64,000 nucleotides of DNA from Bacillota bacterium (GCA_023399455.1 JAEWPN010000039.1:1-64000); one strand, 5' to 3'; positions 44,278 to 53,667 are shown, numbered from the stretch's first letter. Notes: generated by a model not told the origin, from the sequence alone. Numbers and translations are program-made.

Positions 44278-47200
44278 GAATCCTAATGTAAAAAAAGTGT
44301 TGGTTATCGGTTCCGGCCCTATCGTTATCGGACAGGCAGCGGAATTCGATTATGCGGGAACGCAGGCCTGCCGCTCTTTAAAGGAAGAGGGAATCGAGGT
44401 CGTACTGGTAAACTCCAACCCCGCAACTATTATGACGGACAGGGATATTGCGGATAAAATATATATTGAGCCTTTGACTGTCAAGGTTTTGGAGCAGATC
44501 ATTGAAAAGGAAAAGCCAGACAGCGTTCTGCCTACGCTGGGAGGTCAGGCCGGCTTAAATCTCGGTATGGAGCTGGATGAATCCGGCTTTCTTGCGAGAA
44601 ATAATGTAAAGCTTCTGGGTACCACCGCTAAGACGATTAAAAAGGCGGAGGATCGTTTGGAATTCAAGGAGACGATGGAAAAAATCGGAGAACCCTGCGC
44701 GGCATCTCTCGTGGTGGAAAATGTAAAAGATGGTGTGGAATTTGCGAAGAAAATAGGCTATCCTGTTGTTCTTCGTCCGGCATATACGCTTGGCGGATCG
44801 GGAGGAGGAATCGCCGACAATCAGATGGAGCTGGAAGATATTTTGGCTAACGGCCTGCGCCTCTCCCGTGTAGGTCAGGTTTTGGTAGAGCGTTGTATTT
44901 CCGGCTGGAAGGAAATAGAATACGAAGTGATGCGCGATAGTGCGGGTAACTGTATTACCGTTTGTAACATGGAGAATATTGACCCGGTAGGCGTACATAC
45001 CGGAGACAGCATCGTTGTGGCTCCTTCACAGACATTGATGGACAAAGAATATCAGATGCTTCGCAGTTCAGCTCTCAACATTATCAATGAGCTGGAAATT
45101 ACCGGAGGCTGCAATGTGCAGTTCGCCCTTCATCCTACCAGCTTCGAATATTGTGTTATTGAAGTTAATCCCCGTGTAAGCCGTTCTTCTGCGCTTGCGT
45201 CGAAGGCCACCGGCTATCCGATCGCAAAGGTGGCGGCGAAGATTGCACTTGGCTATACACTGGATGAAATAAAGAATACCATTACGGGAAAGACCTATGC
45301 CAGCTTTGAACCGACGCTGGATTACTGTGTAGTGAAGATCCCGCGCCTTCCTTTCGACAAGTTTATCACGGCGAAGAGGACGCTGACCACGCAGATGAAG
45401 GCTACCGGCGAGGTTATGAGTATCTGCACGAATTTTGAAGGTGCGCTGATGAAGGCGATTCGTTCGCTGGAGCAGCATGTGGATTGTCTTATGAGCTATG
45501 ATTTTTCGGCGCTTTCCAAGGAGGAGCTTCTGGATAGGCTGAAAATCGTGGATGACCAGAGAATTTTCGTAATAGCCGAGGCGGTCAGAAAGGATATCGA
45601 TTACGATACGATTCACGAGATAACCATGGTAGATCATTGGTTTATTGATAAAATTGCAATCTTAGTCGAGATGGAAGCGGCGCTGAAAGAGGGACCTCTT
45701 ACTTTGGAGTTGTTAAAAGAAGCGAAGCGTATCGAGTACCCCGATAATGTTATCAGCAGACTGGCAGGCATACCGGAGGCGGATATTAAGAAAATGCGTT
45801 ATGACAACGGAATCACCGCGGCCTTTAAGATGGTAGATACCTGTGCGGCGGAATTCGCTGCAAGCACCCCATATTATTATTCCTGCTTTGGAAGTGAAAG
45901 TGAGATAGTGGAAACTAATCCGCCTAAGAAGGTGCTGGTTCTGGGGTCCGGTCCCATTCGTATCGGGCAGGGCATAGAGTTCGACTATTGCTCTGTACAT
46001 GCTACGTGGGCATTTTCGAAGGCCGGATATGAGACGATTATTATCAATAACAATCCTGAGACGGTGAGCACGGACTTCGACATTGCGGATAAGCTTTATT
46101 TCGAGCCGCTGACGCCTGAAGACGTGGAGAACGTGGTGAATATAGAAAAACCGGACGGAGCGGTAGTTCAGTTCGGCGGACAGACAGCGATCAAGCTGAC
46201 AGAAAGCCTCATGAAGATGGGCGTTCCTATTTTAGGAACGAGCGCAGAGAATGTAGATGCGGCAGAGGACAGAGAACTGTTCGATGCAATTTTGGAAAAG
46301 TGTGATATTCCCAGACCTTCAGGCGGAACGGTGTATACCGCTGAGGAAGCTAAAAAGGTGGCGAATAAATTGGGCTATCCGGTATTGGTGCGCCCCTCCT
46401 ACGTACTGGGCGGACAAGGGATGCAGATTGCCATTTCCGATGAGGAAGTGGAAGAGTTCATGGAAATCATCAACCGCATCGCTCAGGACCATCCAATTCT
46501 GGTAGATAAATATTTGCAGGGCAAGGAAATCGAAGTAGATGCGGTCTGTGACGGTACCGATATTCTGATTCCCGGTATTATGGAACATATCGAGAGAGCT
46601 GGAGTCCATTCCGGCGACAGCATCTCCGTATATCCGGCCCAGAGCATCAGCGAGAAGGTAAAGGAAACGATTGCGGAATATACGAGGAAGCTTGCCAAGG
46701 CCCTGCATGTTATAGGACTGATCAACATTCAGTTCATCGCAGTGGGTGAGGAGGTATATGTCATCGAGGTAAATCCCCGTTCCTCACGAACGGTTCCATA
46801 TATCAGCAAGGTGACGGGCATTCCGATAGTTGATCTTGCGACGGAGGTTATTATCGGCAAGACGATCCGTGAGCTTGGTTACGACCCGGGACTTCAAAAG
46901 GAAGCGGATTATGTGGCGATCAAGATGCCGGTATTCTCCTTCGAGAAAATACGAGGCGCGGAGATCAGCTTAGGGCCGGAGATGAAATCTACGGGAGAAT
47001 GCTTAGGCATTTCCAAAACATTCAATGAGGCGCTTTATAAGGCGTTCCTCGGTGCCGGCATCAATCTGCCCAAATACAAACAGATGATTATCACGGTTAA
47101 GGATGCGGATAAGGGAGAAGCGATCGAGATAGGAAAACGCTTTGAAAAGCTTGGTTATACTATTTATGCGACAAGAAGCACGGCAAATGCACTTAAGGAG

Positions 47201-47470
47201 GAAGGGGTAAACGCCCGCAAAGTAAATAAGATACAGCAGGAATCGCCTACGGTCATGGACCTTATCTTGGGTCATAAGATCGACCTTGTCATCGATACGC
47301 CTACGCAGGGAAGGGATAAGTCCAGAGACGGTTTCCTTATAAGAAGAACGGCTATCGAGACGGGCGTAAACTGCCTGACCTCGTTAGATACGGCAAGAGC
47401 GCTGGTGACGAGCTTAGAGCATGTAAATAAGGAAGAAAAGCTGACATTAGTCGACATTGCATCGCTGTAA
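44270..47470 (+). CDS. carB: Carbamoyl phosphate synthase large subunit
   Basis: 1066 residues, usual length. Two homologous halves each start with the ATP-grasp lead-in (VLVIGSGPIVIGQAAEFDYAG; VLVLGSGPIRIGQGIEFDYCS), with RPAYTLGGSGGG and RPSYVLGGQGMQ as nucleotide loops and EVNPRVSRSSALASKATG / EVNPRSSRTVPYISKVTG as metal/ATP motifs. The C-terminal allosteric MGS-like domain covers about 930-1066. Makes carbamoyl phosphate for arginine and pyrimidine synthesis with CarA. Confidence 0.97.
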   Translation: MPKNPNVKKVLVIGSGPIVIGQAAEFDYAGTQACRSLKEEGIEVVLVNSNPATIMTDRDIADKIYIEPLTVKVLEQIIEKEKPDSVLPTLGGQAGLNLGMELDESGFLARNNVKLLGTTAKTIKKAEDRLEFKETMEKIGEPCAASLVVENVKDGVEFAKKIGYPVVLRPAYTLGGSGGGIADNQMELEDILANGLRLSRVGQVLVERCISGWKEIEYEVMRDSAGNCITVCNMENIDPVGVHTGDSIVVAPSQTLMDKEYQMLRSSALNIINELEITGGCNVQFALHPTSFEYCVIEVNPRVSRSSALASKATGYPIAKVAAKIALGYTLDEIKNTITGKTYASFEPTLDYCVVKIPRLPFDKFITAKRTLTTQMKATGEVMSICTNFEGALMKAIRSLEQHVDCLMSYDFSALSKEELLDRLKIVDDQRIFVIAEAVRKDIDYDTIHEITMVDHWFIDKIAILVEMEAALKEGPLTLELLKEAKRIEYPDNVISRLAGIPEADIKKMRYDNGITAAFKMVDTCAAEFAASTPYYYSCFGSESEIVETNPPKKVLVLGSGPIRIGQGIEFDYCSVHATWAFSKAGYETIIINNNPETVSTDFDIADKLYFEPLTPEDVENVVNIEKPDGAVVQFGGQTAIKLTESLMKMGVPILGTSAENVDAAEDRELFDAILEKCDIPRPSGGTVYTAEEAKKVANKLGYPVLVRPSYVLGGQGMQIAISDEEVEEFMEIINRIAQDHPILVDKYLQGKEIEVDAVCDGTDILIPGIMEHIERAGVHSGDSISVYPAQSISEKVKETIAEYTRKLAKALHVIGLINIQFIAVGEEVYVIEVNPRSSRTVPYISKVTGIPIVDLATEVIIGKTIRELGYDPGLQKEADYVAIKMPVFSFEKIRGAEISLGPEMKSTGECLGISKTFNEALYKAFLGAGINLPKYKQMIITVKDADKGEAIEIGKRFEKLGYTIYATRSTANALKEEGVNARKVNKIQQESPTVMDLILGHKIDLVIDTPTQGRDKSRDGFLIRRTAIETGVNCLTSLDTARALVTSLEHVNKEEKLTLVDIASL

Positions 47471-47474
47471 ATAA

Positions 47475-47532
47475 GGGGGAATGTTGCAAAATGGCGGGAA
47501 CTGATACCGCTCTTTTGCGGCAGCCCTTTTTT
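47475..47532 (+). terminator. Terminator of the carAB operon
   Basis: GGG and TGTTGCAAAA pair with TTTTGCGGCA and CCC, enclosing a smaller GCGG/CCGC hairpin, followed by TTTTTT. Confidence 0.7.
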
Positions 47533-47581
47533 GAGCTGGTTTTATTCCTTCAATAGATTTTGGAAGGAGAACGAAATTATT

Positions 47582-48238
47582 ATGGTAAATTACGCAAAAG
47601 AATTGGATAAAATAATAGAAGAACGGATCAAAGATGGAGATGGTAAGAGAAAAACGATCCTTCTTCATAGCTGTTGTGCGCCATGCAGCAGCTACGTAAT
47701 GGAGTATTTGCGCGAATATTTCGATGTTACGGTTTTTTACTATAACCCCAACATTACGGAGGATGCGGAATATCGGAAGAGGGTTGAGGAACAGAAGCGA
47801 TTAATAGCAGAATATAACAGGCAGGTGGAGGAAGGAGTATTTAAAAATATGTATTCCACACTCCGTGCACATAAAATCGAAGTGATAGAGGGCGATTATG
47901 AGCCGGAAAGCTTCTATCGTATCGTCAAAGGCTTGGAGCGCTGCCCGGAGGGCGGAGAGAGGTGTTTATTGTGCTATGAGCTGCGGCTTCGAAAAACCGC
48001 GCAGTTCGCTGCGAGGAAGGGGTTTGATTATTTCACTACGACGCTTACGATAAGTCCGATGAAAAATGCAGAAAAATTAAATGAAATCGGTGAACTTATG
48101 GGAAGAGAATACGGGGTTTCTTTTTTGCCCTCGGATTTTAAGAAGAAAAATGGGTATAAGAGGTCGGTTGAACTGTCCGGGCTGTTGGGGCTGTATAGAC
48201 AAGATTATTGCGGCTGTGTTTATTCCCGCAAGCAATGA
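47582..48238 (+). CDS. queH: Epoxyqueuosine reductase QueH
   Basis: 218 residues. Cys motifs of the QueH (DUF208) family: HSCCAPCSSYV near residue 27, ERCLLCYELRL, and DYCGCVYS near the end; FYYNPNI and LTISPMKN are also family landmarks. It performs the last step of queuosine synthesis in tRNA, reducing epoxyqueuosine, using iron and an Fe-S cluster. The ATG at 47582 has TGGAAGGAGAACG before it; the frame is open from 47531 inside the preceding terminator and is ignored. Confidence 0.93.
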   Translation: MVNYAKELDKIIEERIKDGDGKRKTILLHSCCAPCSSYVMEYLREYFDVTVFYYNPNITEDAEYRKRVEEQKRLIAEYNRQVEEGVFKNMYSTLRAHKIEVIEGDYEPESFYRIVKGLERCPEGGERCLLCYELRLRKTAQFAARKGFDYFTTTLTISPMKNAEKLNEIGELMGREYGVSFLPSDFKKKNGYKRSVELSGLLGLYRQDYCGCVYSRKQ

Positions 48239-48239
48239 G

Positions 48240-48317
48240 CCAAGTGCAAGCTTGCTTGCATTTGGCGAATGCAGCGAGGGTCAAATATTCTGCAGTTTGC
48301 TACGGGAGATTCGACCC
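48240..48317 (+). repeat. Structured intergenic element with two hairpins
   Basis: CCAAGTGCAAGC and GCTTGCATTTGG form a 12 bp stem with a 2 nt loop (48240-48265). A second pair, GGGTCAAAT (48278-48286) and ATTCGACCC (48309-48317), closes a longer loop. There is no T-run. The compact two-stem form looks like a dispersed intergenic repeat, but only one copy was noticed in this window. The remainder of the gap to argS shows nothing clear besides GGGTGAcTTCACCC near 48381. Confidence 0.45.
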
Positions 48318-48416
48318 TAAGAACAAATTGGCATTGCGAAAATAAGAACGAGATGATAGTATATATAGATGTGAGATGAGGGGTGACTTCACCCGGTGAA
48401 GGAAGGAAGAAATGTA

Positions 48417-50183
48417 ATGAATAAAATTCTTGATGTAATATCAGATGAGATGAAGCGTGCTTTTTTATCGGCAGGATATGCGGAAGAACTGGGGAAAGTC
48501 ACATTGTCGAATCGCCCCGATTTGTGTGAGTATCAATGCAATGGAGCGATGGCAGGCGCGAAGCAGTATAAAAAGGCGCCGATTATCATAGCGCAAGAAG
48601 TGGCGCAGAAGTTAAATAACAGTAATATATTCGAAGAAGTGAGTGCAGTAAATCCCGGCTTCTTAAATTTAAAGCTGAAACCGGAATTTTTGAAGAATTA
48701 TTTGAACCAGATGGCGCATTCTCCTAAATTCGGATTGGATATGCCAAAGTCTCCTAGGAAAATAGTGATTGATTATGGCGGACCGAATATAGCGAAGCCT
48801 TTGCATGTGGGTCATCTCCGTTCTGCCATTATCGGCGAGAGCATAAAGCGTATCGCGCGGTATGCGGGACACGAGGTAATCGGGGATATTCATCTGGGCG
48901 ACTGGGGTCTGCAAATGGGATTGATTATTACGGAGCTCCAGGAACGTTACCCGGAGCTGGTATATTTCGATGAAGCTTTCAAAGGAGAATACCCTAAGGA
49001 GGCACCTTTTACTATTTCGCAGCTGGAAGAAATCTATCCTACGGCCAGCAGCAAGTCTAAGGAGGACGCTTCTTATAAGGCGAAGGCTATGGATGCGACA
49101 TTCAGGCTTCAGAGCGGAGTCAGAGGATATCGCGCTCTTTGGCAGCATATCGTTAATGTCTCAGTAATGGATTTAAAGAAAAACTACCGCAATCTTAACG
49201 TAGAATTCGACCTATGGAAGGGTGAATCCGACGTTCATGATCTGATTCCCCACATGGTAGAGGATATGAAGGAAATGGGATATGCATATATCAGCGATGG
49301 CGCGCTGGTGGTGGATGTTAAGGAAGAATCGGATACGAAAGAGATTCCTCCCTGCATGATCTTGAAATCCGACGGGGCTTCCCTTTATAATACTACGGAT
49401 CTGGCAACCATTATGGAGCGTATGAATCGGATACATCCTGATGAGATTATTTATGTGGTGGATAAGCGTCAGGATTTATATTTTGAGCAGGTATTCCGCT
49501 GTGCAAGGAAAGCAAAGCTGGTACAGCCGGAGACGAAGCTGTATTTTCTGGGATTCGGTACGATGAACGGTAAGGATGGCAAGCCTTTTAAGACGAGAGA
49601 AGGCGGCGTGATGCGATTAGAATCCCTGCTTTCGGAAATCAATGAAGAAATGTATGGAAAAATCACGGAGAACCGTTTGGTGCCGGAAAAAGAGGCGAAG
49701 GAGACCGCCCGCGTGGTGGCTCTGTCTGCGATAAAATACGGAGATTTGTCCAACCAGGCGTCAAAGGACTATATTTTCGATATGGACAGGTTTACCTCCT
49801 TTGAAGGGGATACGGGTCCATATATTTTGTATACTATCGTGCGCATTAAGTCCATTTTAACGAAGTACAAGGAAATGGGAGGTTCGCTGGTGGAAGCAGC
49901 GCTTCAGGAGCCATTGGGAGAAGCGGAAAAGAGTCTGATGCTTCAGCTCGTAAGCTTCAATGCTATGATGGAAAGCGCTTATGAAGAGATTGCGCCTCAT
50001 AGAGTGTGTGCTTATATTTATGACCTGGCGAATGCGCTTAACCACTTTTATCATGAGACGAAGATCCTGACTGAAGAGGATACTGTCAGGAAAGAAGGCT
50101 TTATAGCACTTCTTGTATTAACACGGGATGTGCTGGAGACATGTATCGATGTGTTAGGTTTCCAGGCGCCGGAAAGAATGTGA
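48417..50183 (+). CDS. argS: Arginyl-tRNA synthetase
   Basis: 588 residues, class I. The HIGH motif appears as PLHVGHLRSAIIG near residue 135; the N-terminal Add-1 domain (about 1-110) and the anticodon-binding C-terminus (YILYTIVRIKSIL... DLANALNHFYHE ... PERM) are complete. As in many ArgS the KMSKS motif is not classic: FGTMNGKDGKPFKTREGG stands in its place. Charges tRNA-Arg. Ribosome site GAAGGAAGAA before the ATG at 48417. No T-box leader was recognised upstream. Confidence 0.97.
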   Translation: MNKILDVISDEMKRAFLSAGYAEELGKVTLSNRPDLCEYQCNGAMAGAKQYKKAPIIIAQEVAQKLNNSNIFEEVSAVNPGFLNLKLKPEFLKNYLNQMAHSPKFGLDMPKSPRKIVIDYGGPNIAKPLHVGHLRSAIIGESIKRIARYAGHEVIGDIHLGDWGLQMGLIITELQERYPELVYFDEAFKGEYPKEAPFTISQLEEIYPTASSKSKEDASYKAKAMDATFRLQSGVRGYRALWQHIVNVSVMDLKKNYRNLNVEFDLWKGESDVHDLIPHMVEDMKEMGYAYISDGALVVDVKEESDTKEIPPCMILKSDGASLYNTTDLATIMERMNRIHPDEIIYVVDKRQDLYFEQVFRCARKAKLVQPETKLYFLGFGTMNGKDGKPFKTREGGVMRLESLLSEINEEMYGKITENRLVPEKEAKETARVVALSAIKYGDLSNQASKDYIFDMDRFTSFEGDTGPYILYTIVRIKSILTKYKEMGGSLVEAALQEPLGEAEKSLMLQLVSFNAMMESAYEEIAPHRVCAYIYDLANALNHFYHETKILTEEDTVRKEGFIALLVLTRDVLETCIDVLGFQAPERM

Positions 50184-50269
50184 TAAAATCTTCCGGTACA
50201 GGAATTGTCAGGAAGAATCAGATTATTAAAAATAATCAAAAATTTTGCTAAAAAGTTTCAGAAAATCTC

Positions 50270-50299
50270 TTGACAAGCTGGGGGATAAAATTGTATACT
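50270..50299 (+). promoter_or_regulatory. Promoter of the tRNA-Val/tRNA-Met unit
   Basis: TTGACA (50270-50275), 18 bp, TATACT (50294-50299), about 37 nt before the first tRNA. Confidence 0.7.
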
Positions 50300-50335
50300 A
50301 GCAAAGCGGGTTGCGGAAAGTGACCTGACAAATGT

Positions 50336-50408
50336 GGGATCTTAGCTCAGCTGGGAGAGCATCTGCCTTACAAGCAGAGGGTCATAGGTTCGAGCCCTAT
50401 AGGTCCCA
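50336..50408 (+). tRNA. tRNA-Val (TAC)
   Basis: 73 nt. Acceptor GGGATCT/AGGTCCC with discriminator A, anticodon loop CTTACAA on stem TCTGC/GCAGA giving anticodon TAC, T-loop GGTTCGAGCC. No encoded CCA. Confidence 0.95.
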
Positions 50409-50416
50409 TATTATAT

Positions 50417-50490
50417 GGCGAGATAGCTCAGTTGGCTAGAGCATACGGTTCATACCCGTAGTGTCGAGGGTTCAAATCCCCCTCTCGCTA
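50417..50490 (+). tRNA. tRNA-Met (CAT), elongator type
   Basis: 74 nt, 8 nt after tRNA-Val. Acceptor GGCGAGA/TCTCGCT (first pair G-U), anticodon loop TTCATAC on stem TACGG/CCGTA giving CAT. It lacks the three G-C pairs at the base of the anticodon stem expected of an initiator, so elongator Met is favoured; an Ile2 (lysidine) tRNA is less likely. Confidence 0.88.
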
Positions 50491-50497
50491 CTCATGG

Positions 50498-50535
50498 AGA
50501 TGCTAGAAAACACGATGTTTTCGGCATTTCTTTTT
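50498..50535 (+). terminator. Terminator of the tRNA unit
   Basis: AGATGC and GAAAACA pair with TGTTTTC and GCATTT around a 3 nt loop, then TTTTT. Beyond it, 50536-50717 holds AT-rich sequence with no gene I can support. Confidence 0.75.
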
Positions 50536-50717
50536 ATTTTAAATAAAAAGAATAGTCGTTTTACATCGTTTTGAGCCATTTAATATCGAAATATATGAGG
50601 TCAAAATGCAAGGGCAGTTTGAACCTAATTTTGTACATTGGGAATGTCGGTAAGGGATAACTTAAGAGACTTTTAAGTAAAAGATACAAAATTATAAGAA
50701 CAGAATATAGTGTAAAT

Positions 50718-50756
50718 AATAGCCAGAGAGGAAAGGTAAATTCCAATCTGGCTATT
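50718..50756 (-). terminator. Hairpin downstream of feoB
   Basis: AATAGCCAGA and TCTGGCTATT are exact 10 bp inverted repeats with a 19 nt loop, about 75 nt after the feoB stop on the minus strand; the following ATTATTTAC is only mildly T-rich. Confidence 0.5.
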
Positions 50757-50831
50757 ACATCTTACTGATAATTATTACATAAATTATGTTTCTTTTTGTT
50801 CTACAAGCATTATGTAATTTCCCGCTGCCTT

Positions 50832-52985
50832 TTACACAAGCCTAAACAGACGGGCGATGTTTGCCACAATCAAGCAAACGACGATCCCTGTCATAGTCGG
50901 GATAGCAAAAGATATCAGTGTCCATTTGAGGCTCTGAGTTTCTTTTTTAATGGTAAGACAAGTGGTTCCACAGGGCCAGTGCATCAGTGAGAAAAGCATT
51001 GTGCAAACTGCTGTGAGCCAAGTCCATCCATGGCTTACAAATAAGGCATGTAAGTCGGATAGGTTTTCCAGATCAGTAAGTGTTCCTGTTGCCATGTAAC
51101 TCATGATGATGATCGGTATAACAATTTCATTTGCTGGGAAGCCCAGAATAAATGCCATCAAGATATAGCCATCTAGTCCGAGAAGTCTTGCGAAAGGGTC
51201 AAGAAATCCGGCACAGTGAGCGAGCAAGCTCAGGTCTCCGACATGAATATTCGCAAGGATCCATATGATAAGTCCAGCGGGCGCTGCGACAATAACTGCC
51301 CTGCCTAACACGAAAAGTGTCCTGTCAAAAATGGATCGAACGATGACCCTTCCAATCTGAGGGCGCCTGTAAGGTGGAAGCTCCAGATTGAAGGAGGAAG
51401 GAACTCCTTTCAGTATCGTTTTTGACAAAAGCTTTGAAATGAGTACTGTCATTGTTACGCCTAGGACAATCACTCCTGTTAGAATAAGTGTGGATGTAAT
51501 GGACTGAAATAACCCTCCCATGGTTCCTGCCAAAAACGTTGTGATAATTGCAATCAAAGTAGGAAACCTTCCATTGCAGGGTACAAAGTTGTTGGTGATA
51601 ATTGCGATCAACCTCTCACGGGGTGAATCAATGATGCGGCAGCCAATAATACCTGCGGCGTTGCAGCCGAATCCCATGCACATGGTGAGTGCCTGCTTGC
51701 CATGAGCGCAAGCTTTCCGAAAAAAATTGTCAAGATTAAAGGCTATGCGGGGTAGATATCCCAAATCTTCCAATAACGTAAACAATGGAAAAAAGATTGC
51801 CATAGGAGGTAACATAACGGATATAACCCAAGCAAGTGTCCGGTAAATACCATCGACAAAAATACTACGAAGCCATTCAGGCGCTGATACCCACATGAAA
51901 AAATTAGAAATAGGTTTTTCTAGTGAGAATAGGCCCGTGGCGAGGAGGCTTGATGGAACATTTGCGCCTGAAATAGTAATCCAGAACACACAAAAGAGCA
52001 ATACGATCATAATAGGAATACCAGTCAGTTTTGAAGTTAGGATTTTATCAATTTTACGGTCCCGTTCGGCATATTTCTTTTCTTCAAAAGTAATTGTTTC
52101 ATTGCTGATATTTTCGCATGTTTTAATAATTTCTGTTACGATCAGATCCCTAAACTGATCAAGTGGGATTCCTGAGGCATCCAATAAGTCTCTGGCCTTA
52201 GCTACTTTTTGCAATATTTTTTCGTTTTGCATCAGATCGTAGCCAAGATAGGTCTTCAATGACTGAAGTATACTTTCATCCCCGTCGAGCAGCTTGTATG
52301 CCACCCATCGACTGCTGACGCATTCCTGCAAAGCTTCTGATACTTCGGGTTCTACTAAGGAAGCGGCATTTTCGATTTCATCAATGTAAGTGATGCGCAA
52401 CGGTTTTGTTACAAAAGAACCGTTTGTAAGAGAAGTTACCAAATCCATTAGTTGGTCGAGCCCCTCTCCTGATCTTGCGTTTGTTCCGACTACCGGAATG
52501 CCTAATCGGGAAGCAAGCAAATTCAAATTTATATTGATTTTTTTCTTTTTTGCCTCGTCCATTAGGTTTACGCATAGTATGACTTTATCCGTTATCTCCA
52601 TAGTCTGAAGAACCAGATTAAGATTTCGTTCCAGACATGTAGCGTCGGCAACGACCACCACGGCATCTGGTTCTCCGAAACAGATAAAATCCCGGGCAAT
52701 TTCCTCCTCAGTAGAGTTAGCCATCAGTGAATAAGTACCTGGAATATCGACCATGATAAAATTATTACCCTTGTGCCGATACTTGCCCTGCGCATTTACG
52801 ACAGTTTTTCCGGGCCAGTTGCCCGTATGCTGATTGAGTCCCGTCAAACTGTTAAAAACGGTACTTTTCCCGACGTTTGGATTGCCCGCGAGCGCAACGA
52901 TTTTATCACGCTGAGTTTCTTTTTCAATATTCAGTCCACAGTGTTTTAATACTTTCGCTCCGGTAGATGCGCTTGTTAGACCCAT
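50832..52985 (-). CDS. feoB: Ferrous iron transport protein B
   Basis: 717 residues. N-terminal G domain: G1 AGNPNVGKSTVFNSLTG, G2 region HTGNWPGKTV, G3 DIPGTYSL, G4 VNLMDEAKK. Then a helical GDI-like linker and a membrane part with two Gate regions (LPRIAFNLDNFFRKA... GCNAAGI, and NEIVIPIIIMSY). Imports Fe(II) across the membrane. N-terminal extension of about 25 residues before the G domain. Ribosome site AAAGGAGG. Operon with feoA. Confidence 0.96.
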   Translation of the reverse strand: MGLTSASTGAKVLKHCGLNIEKETQRDKIVALAGNPNVGKSTVFNSLTGLNQHTGNWPGKTVVNAQGKYRHKGNNFIMVDIPGTYSLMANSTEEEIARDFICFGEPDAVVVVADATCLERNLNLVLQTMEITDKVILCVNLMDEAKKKKININLNLLASRLGIPVVGTNARSGEGLDQLMDLVTSLTNGSFVTKPLRITYIDEIENAASLVEPEVSEALQECVSSRWVAYKLLDGDESILQSLKTYLGYDLMQNEKILQKVAKARDLLDASGIPLDQFRDLIVTEIIKTCENISNETITFEEKKYAERDRKIDKILTSKLTGIPIMIVLLFCVFWITISGANVPSSLLATGLFSLEKPISNFFMWVSAPEWLRSIFVDGIYRTLAWVISVMLPPMAIFFPLFTLLEDLGYLPRIAFNLDNFFRKACAHGKQALTMCMGFGCNAAGIIGCRIIDSPRERLIAIITNNFVPCNGRFPTLIAIITTFLAGTMGGLFQSITSTLILTGVIVLGVTMTVLISKLLSKTILKGVPSSFNLELPPYRRPQIGRVIVRSIFDRTLFVLGRAVIVAAPAGLIIWILANIHVGDLSLLAHCAGFLDPFARLLGLDGYILMAFILGFPANEIVIPIIIMSYMATGTLTDLENLSDLHALFVSHGWTWLTAVCTMLFSLMHWPCGTTCLTIKKETQSLKWTLISFAIPTMTGIVVCLIVANIARLFRLV

Positions 52986-53108
52986 AAAATCCTCCTTTAA
53001 TTATAAAGTGGAGGAACGAAAGAAGCACAAGAATTACATGCTTACATGTTATCCATTTTGGCAATTATATGTAGGTTGAAATTCTGTCTGCTATCGCTCC
53101 ACTTAATC

Positions 53109-53348
53109 TTACCGCGTTGATACCATGATTTTTTCCGATACGTCGGTCCGTAGTGCGATTACAGCCCCTCTTATGAAATAGGCTACCGGATTACCGGAAG
53201 GACTTCTATAGAGAGGTTCAATTTCGGTACCGTCGATAATGCCAAGGTCAAGCATACGCCGTCTTACCGTGCCATCAGAAGTCAATGTTACAACATTTGC
53301 TTTTTTGCCTATCGGCAACTGATTAAGAGAAATTTGATTGTTATTCAT
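53109..53348 (-). CDS. feoA: Ferrous iron transport protein A
   Basis: 79 residues, an SH3-like small protein. ISLNQLPIGKKANVV, RRRMLDLGIIDGTEIEPLYRSPSGNPVAYFIRGAVIALR is the classic FeoA layout. It assists FeoB on the cytoplasmic side. Ribosome site GGGAGGATGTC. A 123 nt gap to feoB contains AAGTGGAG and CTCCACTT at its two ends (53006-53013 and 53097-53104), which could pair in the mRNA. Confidence 0.95.
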   Translation of the reverse strand: MNNNQISLNQLPIGKKANVVTLTSDGTVRRRMLDLGIIDGTEIEPLYRSPSGNPVAYFIRGAVIALRTDVSEKIMVSTR

Positions 53349-53370
53349 TAAGACATCCTCCCGATATTAA

Positions 53371-53403
53371 TTAGCGTTGGGGAAGAAAGTTTCCCTACAC
53401 TAA
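53371..53403 (-). promoter_or_regulatory. Inverted-repeat operator upstream of feoA
   Basis: TTAGCGTTGGGGAA and TTTCCCTACACTAA match as inverted repeats at 11 of 14 positions with a 5 nt centre. On the minus strand a TATATT -10-like hexamer lies just before it, so the site covers the likely transcription start of feoAB. The TTAG/CTAA ends are reminiscent of DtxR-type metal boxes; the protein that binds is not known. Confidence 0.5.
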
Positions 53404-53475
53404 TATATGGCTCTTAAACTAAAACTGTTACGACTATAATAAATTAAATAAAATTTTTAGGGGATGATTCTATGA

Positions 53476-53667
53476 GTGGCAATTAAAAATTTTGATTTCA
53501 GGACAGTCCGGGGGTATCAGCTTGTAAATCAGCGTGAAGGACAACTTACTCATGAACTGGTAGAATATCTTTTAAATAGGCATGGAACAGTATAAAAATT
53601 CTTGAAATTGTTTGGAAGCTTTAATACGCTTGAAGAAACAGAGGTTTTTGTACAAAATATTCTATAA
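53476..53667 (+). pseudogene. Remnant of a DtxR-family metal-dependent regulator gene
   Basis: From a GTG at 53476 the frame reads AIKNFDFRTVRGYQLVNQ, then GQLTHELVEYLLNRHGTV, a TAA stop at 53593-53595, and continues in the same frame KFLKLFGSFNTLEETE to a stop at 53665-53667. The first part fits the start of clostridial DtxR/MntR-like proteins ('RGYqL...LT.a.edYLE'), and 'LLnRH.TVe.FLk.lG' is the segment that normally follows the wing, about 55-60 residues later. So the winged-helix core appears to be deleted, and a stop codon sits in what is left. It is divergent from feoAB, where an iron regulator gene is expected. Confidence 0.65.

Noticed and set aside
48318-48416. T-box leader before argS
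   Set aside because: No T-box core sequence (TGGNACCGCG-like) is present and the leader is too short.
50561-50746. 61-codon minus-strand frame with hydrophobic residues
   Set aside because: It starts with TTG inside the hairpin after feoB, has no ribosome site and is AT-rich low-complexity sequence.
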